This document shows positions 47,847 to 57,822 of a stretch of 64,000 bases of DNA, one piece after another. Each line of letters opens with the position of its first letter. The first letter of the stretch is position 1. The translations under genes were made by a program, and so were the position numbers. Below the pieces are notes generated by a model. That model was not told the DNA's origin, did no database searches, and saw nothing but the letters and a program-made list of their open reading frames with translations. This DNA is from Sphingobium sp. 15-1 (GTDB taxonomy: Bacteria > Pseudomonadota > Alphaproteobacteria > Sphingomonadales > Sphingomonadaceae). The DNA lies in contig NZ_JABXJG010000001.1 in the NCBI RefSeq assembly GCF_013375535.1, positions 3,204,001 to 3,268,000 on the forward strand, read 5' to 3'.

Positions 47847-47976
47847 ATTCCTTCGCCTAGCGATAATGGAACTGAAAGGCTAGGCTAAGCCTCCCCGATT
47901 CCCGCGGCATTCTGAAGCCGGTTCGAACGACAGAGGACTCGCGGAACGCGGGAACAGAAGCATCAGGAGGGACGAG

Positions 47977-48399
47977 ATGCCCGGTTCACCCGTCATCCCA
48001 GGCCTGCGCTACGCCGATGCGCCAGCCGCCATCCGATTTCTCTGCCAGGCCTTTGGCTTCGAAGTGCGCGCCTGCTACGAGGATGAGGCGGACCCCCTTA
48101 TCGTCCACCATGCCGAACTGGTGCTGGGCGAGGGCATGGTGATGCTGGGCAGCGCCCGCGACGGGGAAGGGGAGTCGCTCTATAGCTGGACCACGCCAAG
48201 GGCATTGGGCGGCGTTACCGCCTGCCTCTATGTCGTCGTGCCCGACGCCGACGCCCATTGCCTCCACGCGCGCAACGAAGGGGCGGTCGTGGTCCAGGAA
48301 CCGCATGACAATATCGGCTATCCCGGCCGCGGCTATGAGGCGCTCGACCCCGAAGGCCATGTCTGGAGCTTTGGCACCTACGATCCCTGGAAGGTTTAA
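47977..48399 (+). CDS. VOC (glyoxalase/bleomycin-resistance) family protein
   Basis: 140 residues: GLRYADAPAAIRFLCQAFGFEV, EADPLIVHHAELVLGEGMVMLGSA, TACLYVVVPDADAHCLHARNEG and GYEALDPEGHVWSFGTYDPW. This is the two-module beta-alpha-beta-beta-beta fold with a late Glu/His metal pattern (DPEGHVW). Such proteins isomerise, sequester or cleave small molecules; the ligand is unknown. AGGAGGGACGAG gives an excellent ribosome-binding site. Confidence 0.9.
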   Translation: MPGSPVIPGLRYADAPAAIRFLCQAFGFEVRACYEDEADPLIVHHAELVLGEGMVMLGSARDGEGESLYSWTTPRALGGVTACLYVVVPDADAHCLHARNEGAVVVQEPHDNIGYPGRGYEALDPEGHVWSFGTYDPWKV

Positions 48400-48446
48400 G
48401 TTTCGGTCACTTCCGCCGTTTACTGGTGAGGACGAGGGAGATTCGC

Positions 48447-48683
48447 GTGGCATTGGTCGGCTGGCTATTGAGTTTCATCGCCCTGTTCGGCGCGCTGGCG
48501 CTTCGGCAGGACATGCCCATTGGCGGATCGGGGATGCTGTCCAACATGCTGATCCTGCTCGCGCTGCTGGGGTGCCCCATGATCTGGCGGGAAAAGCCGC
48601 TGGGCATTTCGCGGGGATCGCGCATCGTCGCGGCGCTGATCCTGTTCCTGTGCGTGCCGCTGGTCGTGCTGCCAATGGCTTGA
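48447..48683 (+). CDS. Small two- to three-helix membrane protein, unknown function
   Basis: 78 residues from GTG 48447 (GAGGGAG six bases upstream); a GTG at 48426 is in frame but lacks such a site. Hydrophobic helices ALVGWLLSFIALFGALALR, SGMLSNMLILLALLGCPMIW and SRIVAALILFLCVPLVVLPMA. No family recognised. It follows the VOC gene by 47 bases and may be cotranscribed with it. Confidence 0.7.
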   Translation: MALVGWLLSFIALFGALALRQDMPIGGSGMLSNMLILLALLGCPMIWREKPLGISRGSRIVAALILFLCVPLVVLPMA

Positions 48684-48762
48684 CGAAAGTCGCGCCGTCC
48701 GACTTCATTATAGCAATATTCTGACCGAAATTTGGCCCATTTACCGCCGTTTGGAAGAGTTA

Positions 48763-48838
48763 GGTGCTCCTGCGAAGGCACTCGAATGAGACGAGTGGCT
48801 CATGAGAGCCCAGTCCCGCCATGAGCGGATCGGTGCAT
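48763..48838. repeat. Family A repeat, variant left half only
   Basis: GTGCTCCTGCGAAGGCACTC then GAATGAGACGAGTGGCTCAT and GAGAGCCCAGT, identical in the arm to the copy at 61941, but the right arm is missing; it ends in a core-like CCCGCCATGAGCGGATCGGT. Confidence 0.8.
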
Positions 48839-48915
48839 TTAAACGGGATGCTCACCGCCCATTCGAACCGGGCGGAGTATGCGATCAAACCACACCCGAC
48901 CTCTCCCGCCTCAAC

Positions 48916-48948
48916 CAAAAACGCCGCCGATGCTTCCATCGGCGGCGC
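48916..48948 (-). terminator. Rho-independent terminator of prs
   Basis: Perfect 10-bp stem GCCGCCGATG (48923-48932) / CATCGGCGGC (48937-48946) followed on the minus strand by GTTTTTGG, 25 bases after the prs stop. Confidence 0.92.
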
Positions 48949-48972
48949 TCTCCGATCCGAAATGCAAAAGCG

Positions 48973-49908
48973 TCAGTCGAACAGGCTGGAAACCGAGCTT
49001 TCGTCCGCGATGCGCTTGATCGCTTCGCCCAGCAGGGGCGCGATGGGCAGGTGGCGGATGCTTTTCGCGCCGTTCACCGCGTCGGTGCCCTGGATCGAAT
49101 CGGTGATGACCAGTTCCTTGAGCTCCGACGCTTCGACGCGCGCCACGGCACCGCCCGACAGCACGCCATGGCTGACATAGGCGGCCACCTCCTCGGCGCC
49201 TGCCGCCTTCAGCGCGGCGGCGGCGTTGCAGAGCGTGCCCGCCGAATCGACGATATCGTCGATCAGCACGCAGAAGCGGCCCTTCACGTCACCGATGATG
49301 TTCATGACTTCCGATTCGCCCGCCCGCTCGCGGCGCTTGTCGACGATAGCGAGCGGCGCGTTGTCGAGCCGCTTGGCAAGCGCCCGCGCACGAACCACGC
49401 CGCCGACGTCGGGCGACACGACCATCAGGTTGCGATCGCCAAAGCGCGCCTGGATATCCGCCGACATGACCGGCGCGCCGAACAGATTGTCGGTCGGGAT
49501 GTCGAAGAAACCCTGAATCTGCCCGGCGTGCAAGTCGACCGACAGCACGCGGTTGGCGCCCGCCGTGGTGATCAGGTTCGCCACCAGCTTGGCCGAGATC
49601 GGGGTGCGGGGGCCGGGCTTCCGGTCCTGCCGGGCATAGCCGAAATAGGGGACGACCGCCGTGATTCGCTTGGCCGACGCGCGCTTGAGCGCATCGATCA
49701 TGATCAGCAATTCCATCAGATTGTCGTTCGTCGGATAGCTGGTCGATTGCAGCACGAACACGTCTTCGCCGCGGACATTCTCATGAATTTCCACGAAAAC
49801 TTCCTCGTCCGCGAAGCGGCGGACGCTCGCGTCGGTCAGGGGGATTTCGATATAGTCCGCGATGGCGGCCGCGAGCGGCTTGTTGGAATTGCCGGTCATG
49901 AGCTTCAT
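48973..49908 (-). CDS. prs: Ribose-phosphate pyrophosphokinase
   Basis: Makes PRPP, precursor of nucleotides, histidine and NAD. 311 residues from [20 protein letters not shown]; a 61-residue upstream extension across the divergent promoter is rejected. Motifs are [79 protein letters not shown] and the PRPP loop [20 protein letters not shown]. Divergent from nadE, with an AAGGCGC-TTTT-GCGCCTT palindrome (49982-49999) in the shared gap. Confidence 0.98.
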   Translation of the reverse strand: MKLMTGNSNKPLAAAIADYIEIPLTDASVRRFADEEVFVEIHENVRGEDVFVLQSTSYPTNDNLMELLIMIDALKRASAKRITAVVPYFGYARQDRKPGPRTPISAKLVANLITTAGANRVLSVDLHAGQIQGFFDIPTDNLFGAPVMSADIQARFGDRNLMVVSPDVGGVVRARALAKRLDNAPLAIVDKRRERAGESEVMNIIGDVKGRFCVLIDDIVDSAGTLCNAAAALKAAGAEEVAAYVSHGVLSGGAVARVEASELKELVITDSIQGTDAVNGAKSIRHLPIAPLLGEAIKRIADESSVSSLFD

Positions 49909-50026
49909 GGCCAAACCCCCGTGACGAATTGATGACGATGGCGAGAACGCGGCCCCTTTAGCGGTGGAGGCCCCTCCTGAAAAGGCGCTTTTGCGCCTTG
50001 GGAGAAAATGCTTTAGGGCCGCGCGC

Positions 50027-51688
50027 ATGACCGACAAACTCGTGATAGCCCTTGCCCAGATGACGCAGTCGGTGGGCGACCTCACCGCCAATGCCGATGC
50101 GATGCTGGAATGGCGCGCCCGGGCGATGGATGCCGACCTGATCGTCTATCCCGAGCTGCAACTGATCGGCTATCCGCCCGAGGACTTGGTGTTGAAGCCC
50201 GCGTTGGTCGACCGCGCCAATCATGAGCTGGATCGTTTGGCTCAGGCGACGGCGGACGGCGGCCCTGCCATGCTGGTGGGTACCGTCGTCGCCTCCCAGG
50301 GCGTCCTCTTCAACGTCGTCGCCCTGCTGGAAGATGGCGCCGTCACCGCCATCCGCCAGAAGCGCGAGCTGCCCAATTATGGGACATTCGACGAAAAGCG
50401 GCTCTTCGCCCCCGGCCCGCTGCCCGCGCCGATCGACTTCCGGGGCGTCAAGATCGGCGTGCCCATCTGCGAAGATATATGGTTCCCCTTCGTCACCGCC
50501 CATCTGCAGGCGGAGGGCGCCGAAATCCTGATCAGCCCCAATGGCTCCCCGTTCGAAGTCGACAAGGACGATCGCCGCATCAACGCTGTGGCCGGCACCC
50601 GCGTCCACGAAACCGGCCTGCCGCTCATCTATCTCAACCGCGTCGGGGGGCAGGACGAACTGGTGTTCGACGGCGCCTCCTTCGTGATGAACGGCGATTT
50701 GAGCCTTGCCCAGCAACTTCCCGACTGGGAAGAATCCCTCGTCCTCACAAGCTGGGAAAAATGGGAAGGCCAGTGGGTCTGCCTCCCTGGCGACAAGCAT
50801 GTCCTGGATGAGCGCCCGGCCGACATCTACAACGCCATGGTCCTTGGCCTGCGCGACTATGTGAACAAGAACCGCTTTCCCGGCGTGGTGCTGGGCCTGT
50901 CGGGCGGCATCGACTCCGCCCTTTCCGCCGCCGTCGCCGTCGATGCGCTGGGCGCTGAACGGGTCTGGTGCGTGATGATGCCTTCGCGCTTCACAAGCCA
51001 GGAAAGCCTGGATGACGCCATCGAATGCGCCCGGCTGCTGGGCGTCCGCTACGACAGCATCCCGATCGAACCGGCGGTCGAAGCCTTCGATTCCATGCTG
51101 GCCAACGTCTTCGCCGGCCGTCAGCGCGACCTGACCGAAGAGAATATCCAGTCCCGCATCCGGGGCGTGACGTTGATGGGCTTGTCCAACAAGTTCGGCC
51201 ATATGCTGCTCACCACCGGTAACAAGAGCGAGATGTCGGTGGGTTATGCCACCATCTATGGCGACATGGCGGGCGGCTATTCGGTGCTGAAGGACGCCTA
51301 CAAGACCACCGTCTTCGACCTTTGCCGCTGGCGGAACGAGAATGTGCCGTCGCTGGGCGAAGTTTTCGGCCCCAAAGGCCCGGTCATGCCCGAGCGCGTC
51401 ATCACCAAGCCGCCCAGCGCCGAACTGCGCGACAATCAGAAGGATGAGGACAGCCTGCCCCCCTATGAGGTGCTGGACCCGATCCTCTACGGCCTGGTGG
51501 AAGAGGAATTGTCGGTCGAGCAACTGGTCGCCCGCGGCTTCGACAAGGACATCGTCGCCCGCATCGAGCGCTTGCTCTATGTGGCCGAATATAAGCGCCG
51601 CCAGTCGCCTCCGGGCGTGAAGCTGGGATCACGCAATTTCGGCCGCGATCGTCGTTATCCGATCACCAACGCCTTCCGCACGCTGTAA
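50027..51688 (+). CDS. nadE: Glutamine-dependent NAD+ synthetase
   Basis: Final NAD synthesis step with its own glutaminase domain. 553 residues from [19 protein letters not shown]. Residues 1-~260 form the nitrilase-type amidase (Glu in [15 protein letters not shown], Lys in [14 protein letters not shown], nucleophile Cys in VPICEDIW); ~285-553 the synthetase ([57 protein letters not shown]). Glutamine dependence follows from the intact triad. gltX starts five bases after the stop. nadB at 22 kb belongs to the same pathway. Confidence 0.97.
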   Translation: MTDKLVIALAQMTQSVGDLTANADAMLEWRARAMDADLIVYPELQLIGYPPEDLVLKPALVDRANHELDRLAQATADGGPAMLVGTVVASQGVLFNVVALLEDGAVTAIRQKRELPNYGTFDEKRLFAPGPLPAPIDFRGVKIGVPICEDIWFPFVTAHLQAEGAEILISPNGSPFEVDKDDRRINAVAGTRVHETGLPLIYLNRVGGQDELVFDGASFVMNGDLSLAQQLPDWEESLVLTSWEKWEGQWVCLPGDKHVLDERPADIYNAMVLGLRDYVNKNRFPGVVLGLSGGIDSALSAAVAVDALGAERVWCVMMPSRFTSQESLDDAIECARLLGVRYDSIPIEPAVEAFDSMLANVFAGRQRDLTEENIQSRIRGVTLMGLSNKFGHMLLTTGNKSEMSVGYATIYGDMAGGYSVLKDAYKTTVFDLCRWRNENVPSLGEVFGPKGPVMPERVITKPPSAELRDNQKDEDSLPPYEVLDPILYGLVEEELSVEQLVARGFDKDIVARIERLLYVAEYKRRQSPPGVKLGSRNFGRDRRYPITNAFRTL

Positions 51689-51693
51689 AAGCC

Positions 51694-53022
51694 ATGACCG
51701 TCATCACCCGCTTTGCCCCGTCGCCCACCGGCAACCTCCATGTCGGCAATATCCGCGCCGCGCTCCACAACTGGCTGTGGGCGAGGAAGAGCGGCGGCCA
51801 GTTCCTGCTGCGCCTCGACGACACCGATCTCGAACGCTCGCGCCCCGAATATGCGGAAGGCATCAAGGCCGACCTGCAATGGCTGGGCCTCCATTGGGAT
51901 GGCGAGGAGAAGCAGTCCGACCGCTTCGCCCTCTATGAAGAAAAATTCGAAGCGCTCAAAGCCTCGGGCCATGTCTACCCGGCCTATGAAACGAGCCAGG
52001 AACTGGACCTGCGCCGCAAGGTCCTGCTCGGTCGCGGCCTGCCGCCGGTCTACGACCGCGCCGCCCTATCGCTGACCCCGGATCAGATCGCGTCCCACGA
52101 AGCCGAAGGCCGCCGGCCCCATTGGCGCTTCAGGCTCGATCATGACCAGCCCATCGCCTGGACCGACCTTATCCGCGGCGAGCAGCGCTTCGACCCGAAG
52201 CTCCTCTCCGACCCGGTGATCCGCCGCGCTGACGGGAGCTGGCTCTACATGCTGCCCTCGGTGATCGACGACATCGCCATGGGCGTCACCCATGTGTTGC
52301 GCGGCGAGGACCATGTGTCCAACACCGCGACCCAGATCCAGATGTTCACCGCCCTTGGCGCTGAACTCCCTCACTTCGCCCATGAAGCCCTGCTGACCGG
52401 CAGCGAGGGCAAGCTTTCCAAGCGCCTCGGCTCGCTCGGCGTCGCGCATTTCCGCGAAGCCGGCCTGGAACCCATGGCCATCGCCTCGCTGCTCGCCCGC
52501 CTAGGCAGCTCCATGCCGGTCGAGCCTTTCGCGGACGTCCGGCCGCTGATCGACAGTTTCGACTTCGCGCATTTCGGCCGCGCGCCCGCCCGTTTCGACG
52601 AGGCGGAACTGGCGACGCTCAACCAGAAGATCGTCCATCTGCTGCCCTATGGCGCGGTATCGAACCGCTTGCCCGAAGGCATGGACGAAGCCGCCTGGGA
52701 CGCCATCCGCCCCAATTTGGAGACCGTCGCGGGCGCGGCCGACTGGTGGCGGATCGTCACCGGGCCGATCGACGCTCCGGCGCCCGGGGAAGAAGATCGC
52801 GACTTCCTCGCCCTGGCGCACGACACCCTGCGGGAAGCGGCCTTCGACGCCGCCGTCTGGCGCACCCTCACCGAAGCGCTGAAGGCCGAAACCGGCCGCA
52901 AGGGCAAGGCGCTGTTCCTTCCCTTGCGCCGCGCACTGACGGGCATGGATCACGGCCCTGACATGGGCCAGATGCTGCCGCTGATCGGCAAGGACGAGGC
53001 GCTCAGCCGCCTGAAATCCTGA
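51694..53022 (+). CDS. gltX: Glutamate--tRNA ligase
   Basis: 442 residues, class I synthetase. HIGH motif as FAPSPTGNLHVGNIRAALHNW, KMSKS motif as EGKLSKRLGSLG, plus LRLDDTDLERSRPEY and VTHVLRGEDHVSNTATQIQM. The C-terminal anticodon-binding part is shorter than in E. coli. Alphaproteobacteria usually carry two GltX paralogs, one discriminating and one charging tRNA-Gln for amidation; which this is cannot be told by eye. Probably cotranscribed with nadE (gap 5 bases). Confidence 0.96.
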   Translation: MTVITRFAPSPTGNLHVGNIRAALHNWLWARKSGGQFLLRLDDTDLERSRPEYAEGIKADLQWLGLHWDGEEKQSDRFALYEEKFEALKASGHVYPAYETSQELDLRRKVLLGRGLPPVYDRAALSLTPDQIASHEAEGRRPHWRFRLDHDQPIAWTDLIRGEQRFDPKLLSDPVIRRADGSWLYMLPSVIDDIAMGVTHVLRGEDHVSNTATQIQMFTALGAELPHFAHEALLTGSEGKLSKRLGSLGVAHFREAGLEPMAIASLLARLGSSMPVEPFADVRPLIDSFDFAHFGRAPARFDEAELATLNQKIVHLLPYGAVSNRLPEGMDEAAWDAIRPNLETVAGAADWWRIVTGPIDAPAPGEEDRDFLALAHDTLREAAFDAAVWRTLTEALKAETGRKGKALFLPLRRALTGMDHGPDMGQMLPLIGKDEALSRLKS

Positions 53023-53039
53023 CGGGCCGCCCGCCGCGA

Positions 53040-54827
53040 TCAGCTCGCGGGCGCATCCTGGAACTGGAGGTTGGCGAGCCGGGCATAAAGGCCCTTCCGC
53101 TGCATCAGCGTGGCATGGTCGCCCTGTTCGACCAACCGCCCCTCATCCAGCACGAGGATGCGGTCCGCCGCCCTGACCGTCGCCAGGCGATGGGCGATGA
53201 CGATGGTGGTGCGGCCCTGCATCAGCCGCGCCAAGGCATCCTGCACCAGCCGTTCCGATTCGGCGTCCAGCGCGGAGGTCGCTTCGTCCAGCAGCAGGAT
53301 CGGCGCATCGCGCAGCAGGGCGCGGGCGATCGACAGGCGCTGGCGCTGGCCGCCTGAAAGCCGGGCGCCGCCTTCGCCCAGGAAGCTGTCGAGGCCTTGT
53401 GGAAGGGTGCGCAGAAAAGCTTCCGCATTGGCGGCGCGGGCCGCCGCCCAGATCTGTTCGTCGCTGGCGTCCCATCGCCCGTAGCGCAGATTGTCCCGCG
53501 CCGATGCGGCGAAGATGATGCTTTCCTGCGGCACCATCGCCATCATGTCCCGCACCGCCGCCGGATCGGCCTGGGGCAAAGGCACGCCGTTCAGGCGGAT
53601 CACGCCTGAATCGGGATCGTAGAAGCGCAGTGCCAACTGGATGAGCGTCGATTTGCCCGCGCCGGACGGGCCGACGATGGCGACGGTCTCGCCCGGCGCG
53701 ATGTCGATCGAAATGCCGTGTAGGGCCGCCTGATCGGGCCGGGTGGGATAGCGGAAATGCACATCCTCGAACTGGAGATGCGCGCCATGCTCGGTCCGCG
53801 GCACGGGAACGGGGCGGGGCGGAGCCATGATCTGCGGCGTCGCGATCATCAGTTCATGCAACCGTCCGGCTGCCCCCGCGCCCCGCAGCAGGTCGCCCCA
53901 GGTTTCGGACAGCGCGCCGAACGCGCCCGCGACGAGACCGCCGGTCAGGACGAAGGCGGCGATGCTGCCGCCCGACAGCCGCCCGGCGGCGACATCCAGC
54001 GCGCCCTGCCACATGACTGCCGTGATCGATCCGAAGACCAGTGCGATGACGATCGCCGTCATGGCGGCGCGCAGGGCGATCCGCCGCCTTGCTGTCATAA
54101 AGCCCGCCTCGACGGTGGTGTCGAACCGCGCCGCCTCCCGGCCTTCCTGGCCGAACGCTTGGACGATCTTCATCGCGCCCAGCGTTTCGGACGTGACGCT
54201 GCCGACATCGGCCAGCCGGTCTTGGCTTGCCCGCGACAGGGCGCGCACGCGGCGGCCCAGGCCGATGATCGCGACCAATATGACGGGAATGCCGAGCAGC
54301 AGCAGGCCCGCGAGCTTGGGCGCCAGCGCGAAGAGATAAATGAGCCCGCCGGTGCCCGTCACCAGATTGCGCAGCGCGATCGACACGGTAGAGCCGACAA
54401 CCTGGTCGATGATCGCCGTGTCGGCGGTCATGCGCGAGGCGATTTCGGAGGGGCGGTTTTCCTCGAAGAAGCGGGGTTCCTGCCGCAGCAGATTGGCCTG
54501 GGTGGCCGACCGGATGTCCGCGACGACGCGCTCCCCCAGCCAGGACACGAAATAGAAGCGGGCGGCTGTGGCCAGGGCCAGGATCACCACGATCAGGAAA
54601 AGATATTCGAACCAGCGGCTGATGTCCCCGCCGCCCATGAAGCCCCGGTCGATGACCAGCCGGAAACCGCTGGGGATCGCCAGCGTCGCGGCGGACGAGA
54701 CGATCAGGGCGGCCATCGCCCCTGCGATGCGGCCCGGATAGCGGCTGGCGAAACGCCAGATCATCGCCAGGCTACCAAGTGCGGGGCGCGCGCTGTCGCG
54801 CGGCGATGGTTGTTCCACATCCTCCAT
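53040..54827 (-). CDS. ABC exporter, fused permease and ATPase (MsbA-related)
   Basis: About 595 residues from MEDVEQPSPRDSARPALGSL; an ATG 45 bases earlier is possible. Six transmembrane helices (residues ~35-320) with type IV exporter pattern EPRFFEENRPSEIASRMTAD, then an ATPase: Walker A VGPSGAGKSTLIQL, Q-loop MVPQESIIF, signature ARLSGGQRQRLSIARALL, Walker B ILLLDEATSALD, His in IVIAHRLATVR. Probably a homodimeric lipid or drug exporter; substrate not deducible. Ends 17 bases after the convergent gltX stop. Confidence 0.95.
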   Translation of the reverse strand: MEDVEQPSPRDSARPALGSLAMIWRFASRYPGRIAGAMAALIVSSAATLAIPSGFRLVIDRGFMGGGDISRWFEYLFLIVVILALATAARFYFVSWLGERVVADIRSATQANLLRQEPRFFEENRPSEIASRMTADTAIIDQVVGSTVSIALRNLVTGTGGLIYLFALAPKLAGLLLLGIPVILVAIIGLGRRVRALSRASQDRLADVGSVTSETLGAMKIVQAFGQEGREAARFDTTVEAGFMTARRRIALRAAMTAIVIALVFGSITAVMWQGALDVAAGRLSGGSIAAFVLTGGLVAGAFGALSETWGDLLRGAGAAGRLHELMIATPQIMAPPRPVPVPRTEHGAHLQFEDVHFRYPTRPDQAALHGISIDIAPGETVAIVGPSGAGKSTLIQLALRFYDPDSGVIRLNGVPLPQADPAAVRDMMAMVPQESIIFAASARDNLRYGRWDASDEQIWAAARAANAEAFLRTLPQGLDSFLGEGGARLSGGQRQRLSIARALLRDAPILLLDEATSALDAESERLVQDALARLMQGRTTIVIAHRLATVRAADRILVLDEGRLVEQGDHATLMQRKGLYARLANLQFQDAPAS

Positions 54828-54919
54828 GGCGCCGGGCTCTAAAGGGATTTCGCGAGAAATGGAACATTGCACGACGCCGAAATCTCGGTGTCATATAATC
54901 CGGTCCCACCCGGATCGCG

Positions 54920-56198
54920 TCAACCGGCGGGCGCGATCTCCGCCGCCAGCGCCATGATGCGCTGCGGCCCGGCGCGGCCGGTCAGGGCATAGGCCATGTC
55001 GCCCGCCTCCCAATAGGCGATCACGTCATCGGCGCGCCGGGCGAGCAGCGGGCGCGCCTCCGCCGGGGTTTCGGCCCGGTCCGCGAAGAAGGAGAGCTGC
55101 TCCCCCTCCGGCGTGGTGATCGACACCGCGACCGCCGGGCTGTCAGGCGTCGGGTAAAGCTGCACGTCATGGACGCGCCATTGGGCCGGCAGCGGCGGCA
55201 GGACAATGCCGGTCGAACGCTGTATCTCGCCGGGGTTGAGCGTGGCGCTTTCCACCTGCGACGCCATGCAGCAGCCCGGTGCGGTGGGACGCGGCCGCTT
55301 CGTCCAGGAACGTGGTGGCCTGCGCCGCCTGCGGAAATTCGCCCAGCTCGCCGCGCGCGATCCAGCCGGCGGCGACCAGCGCGGCGATGCCCGCTGCCTG
55401 GCCGAGATGGCGCCATGCCCGGCCATGATCATTGTCGTTGGCGACGGGGATCGATGTGTCGCGGCGGCGGCCCACCAGCGTGCCCTTCGTCCCGTCATGC
55501 TTCAGGCGGAAATCGATATGCGGCCAGCGCTTGCGCCAGCGCCGGGCGACGATCCGCTCGCCGGGGCGGGCCGCGTCGTCCAGCAACACGACCGCGCCCG
55601 GAGACAGGCGCGCAAACAGGCTGTCCGCCGCGCCGCGCACCAGCGGGTGCACCGCCCAGGGCGGCCCGTCGATGATCAGCAGGTCGATGCTGTCGGGCAG
55701 GCTGTCTATGTCATACCAGCGGCCCGGCCAGTCCTGGCTCTCCGCAACCAGCGGCGCATGGCGCAGATCGGCCGTCAGCCCATGGTCGGCCAGCCAGTTG
55801 CGGGTCGCCTGCACGAAGCCGTCATGCTGGTCGAAGCTGGTCAGCCGCCCCCCGCCATGCAGCGCCAAAGCGCGCGCGGCGATCAGCGTGGAGGCGCCCG
55901 CCCCCAGTTCCACCACATGGGCGGGCCGCAGCTGAGCGATTTCCCGCACGATATGGCGCAGGAAGCCGACATCGGCCTTCCAGCTCCCCAGATGCGGCAG
56001 GGCGTCATGGGGCAGGCCAAGCTCGTCCAGCAGGGCGCGCTTGTCCGCCTTGCGCCCGCCCGACAGGCTGGCCAGCAGCCAGGGCCAGGTGATCGCGCCG
56101 AAGCCGATGCGCCATGCCATATCCGTCAGGCGGCGCTGGGCCGCCAGCGCATCGGCGTCGCTAAGGGACAGGAAACCGGTCAATTCTCTGGAGGTCAC
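54920..56198 (-). pseudogene. Methyltransferase/anti-sigma-factor chimera with a frameshift
   Basis: Residues 1-~245 are a class I methyltransferase-like domain (VVELGAGASTLIAARALAL as motif I, LLIIDGPPWAVHP, PGAVVLLDDAARPG). In the same frame follows a transmembrane helix (LGQAAGIAALVAAGWIARG) and FLDEAAASHRTGLLHG, which resemble the membrane and proximal periplasmic part of transmembrane anti-sigma factors. The rest of that protein continues in the +1 frame from about 55267 (MASQVESATLNPGEIQRSTG.. IVLPPLPAQWRVHDVQLYPT.. AYWEAGDMAYALTG). The anti-sigma zinc-finger N-terminus is absent. It looks like a deletion fusion plus a one-base insertion; two neighbouring genes are an alternative. Confidence 0.6.
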
Positions 56199-56293
56199 GG
56201 CTACGCCTATCCTTTATCTGCGGGTTGAGACTGGTTATGCGGCGGGATAGCCCGTTCGCATAGACCCGTATATCGCCAGCATAGGGAACGCCG

Positions 56294-57268
56294 ATGACAC
56301 GCATCATATCCGCGACTGTTGAACGCTGGCCGGTCGCGGGGGCCTTCATCATCAGCCGGGGCGCGAAGACGTCGGTGGATGTCGTGGTCTGCACCGTGGG
56401 CGATGGCGTGCATGCCGGCCGGGGGGAGGGCACGGCGATCTATTATGAGGGCGAGACGGCGGAAGGCTGCGCGGCGGCGATCAACGCCTATGCCGGGCCG
56501 CTGGAGCGGGAGGCGCTGCTGGAGGCGATGCCGCGTGGGGCCGCCCGCAACGCGCTGGACTGCGCGCTCTGGGACCTGGAGGCGAAGCGCGCCGGGGTGC
56601 CGGTGTGGAAGCTCGCGGGGCTGGAGGAGCCCAAGCCCCTGCCGACCGCCTTCACCATCAGCCTGGGCGATCCGGACAAGATGGAGGCGGATGCGCGGGC
56701 GGCGGCGGGGCGGGGCTTCGGCCTGCTCAAATGCAAGCTGACCGGGGAGGGCGACCGGGCGCGGATCGCGGTGGTGCGGGCGGGTGCGCCGGACGTGCGG
56801 CTGATCGTCGACGCCAATGAGAGCTGGCATGATCTGGACATTGTGGCGGAGGCGCAGGCCTTGGCGGAACTGGGCGTGGAGATGGTCGAGCAGCCGGTCT
56901 TCCACGGCAGGGAAGAGCGGCTGGCGGGGATCAGGTCGCCGTTGCCGCTCTGCGCCGACGAGAGCTGTCATACGCGCGCCGATCTCGACCGGCTGGGGGA
57001 TTTCGACGCGGTGAACATCAAGCTCGACAAGGCGGGCGGACTGACCGAGGCGCTGGCCCTGTCGCGGGAGGCGAGGGCGCGGGGGTTCCGCGTGATGGTC
57101 GGCTGCATGCTGGGAACCTCGCTGGGCATCGCTCCGGCCGCGCTGGTGGCGCAGGGGGCGGACTGGATCGATCTGGATGGCGCGCTGCTGCTGGCGAAGG
57201 ACCGGGATGGCGGGCTGGAGCTGCGCGATGGGCTGCTGAGGCCTGGCAGGCTTTGGGGCTTGGGCTAG
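56294..57268 (+). CDS. L-Ala-D/L-Glu (dipeptide) epimerase, enolase superfamily
   Basis: 324 residues of the muconate-lactonising subgroup. Catalytic pattern: Lys pair in LLKCKLTGEGD, metal ligands in LIVDANESW (Asp), MVEQPV (Glu) and CADESCHTRADL (Asp), and the second Lys in VNIKLDKAGGLTEAL. The lid-domain TAFTISLGDPDKM fits the dipeptide epimerase family (DgcA/YcjG type) that recycles murein peptides. Specificity is assigned by family resemblance. A perfect 24-bp palindrome follows directly. Confidence 0.88.
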   Translation: MTRIISATVERWPVAGAFIISRGAKTSVDVVVCTVGDGVHAGRGEGTAIYYEGETAEGCAAAINAYAGPLEREALLEAMPRGAARNALDCALWDLEAKRAGVPVWKLAGLEEPKPLPTAFTISLGDPDKMEADARAAAGRGFGLLKCKLTGEGDRARIAVVRAGAPDVRLIVDANESWHDLDIVAEAQALAELGVEMVEQPVFHGREERLAGIRSPLPLCADESCHTRADLDRLGDFDAVNIKLDKAGGLTEALALSREARARGFRVMVGCMLGTSLGIAPAALVAQGADWIDLDGALLLAKDRDGGLELRDGLLRPGRLWGLG

Positions 57269-57270
57269 CG

Positions 57271-57320
57271 CTCTCCCAACCCGTCATGCTGAACAAGTTC
57301 AGCATGACGGGTTGGGAGAG
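57271..57320. repeat. Perfect 24-bp palindrome CATGCTGAAC-AA-GTTCAGCATG type
   Basis: Arms 57271-57294 and 57297-57320 are exactly complementary around AA, from CTCTCCCAACCCGTCATG.. inward to GAAC. It lies between convergent genes and may end transcripts both ways. The inner part is shared with 5451-5473. Confidence 0.9.
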
Positions 57321-57331
57321 GGAGGCGACAC

Positions 57332-57718
57332 TCAATAACCCAGCGTCAGCCCCACCGCATAATATTTCGGCCCGACATTGGCCTTGGCCCGCAGCTTGGG
57401 GATCAGCGGCATGGCGAGCGTCGCATAGGGCCGCGTGTTGTCGCCGCTAAAGCGCACCCCCGCGCCGATGGTGGCGAAGGCGGGCAGGCTATAGCTCGCC
57501 TCCACCCGCCCATAGAGCTTCGCATCGCCGTCGCGCAGATAGACGCCGCCACCCGGCGTCAGGCTGAAGCCGGCAATGTCCATCGCATAACCCGCCCCGA
57601 TCTCCGTGCCCCAATGTCCATCGGCGCGCCCATAATTCAGCTCGGCCCCAATTCCCTCGGCATGGGCGGCGGGAGCGAAGGCCAGCGCTGCGGCGGCCAG
57701 CAAATAGGTCGGTTTCAT
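57332..57718 (-). CDS. Small outer-membrane beta-barrel-like protein (YfaZ-like)
   Basis: 128 residues from MKPTYLLAAAALAFAPAAHA, a clear signal peptide; a longer frame to 57790 is unlikely. The mature part alternates polar and hydrophobic residues with GAGYAMDIAGFSLTPGGGVYL, KLYGRVEASYSLPAFATIGAGVRFSG and the C-terminal GPKYYAVGLTLGY ending in an aromatic residue, as outer-membrane barrels do. Resembles YfaZ-type hypothetical proteins. Function unknown. Confidence 0.75.
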   Translation of the reverse strand: MKPTYLLAAAALAFAPAAHAEGIGAELNYGRADGHWGTEIGAGYAMDIAGFSLTPGGGVYLRDGDAKLYGRVEASYSLPAFATIGAGVRFSGDNTRPYATLAMPLIPKLRAKANVGPKYYAVGLTLGY

Positions 57719-57822
57719 GGTAATTCCGAAATGTCCGTTCATGATCGGACGGGCCTGACTCCCGCCGCCGCATCGGGCAAGCACGAGCATGACGGGCCGA
57801 GTCCGATATGCGGTCAGGCGAG

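Noticed and set aside
49982..49999. AAGGCGC-TTTT-GCGCCTT hairpin between prs and nadE as a terminator
   Set aside because: It lies between divergent genes and lacks a T run on either strand; it may be an operator but there is no support.
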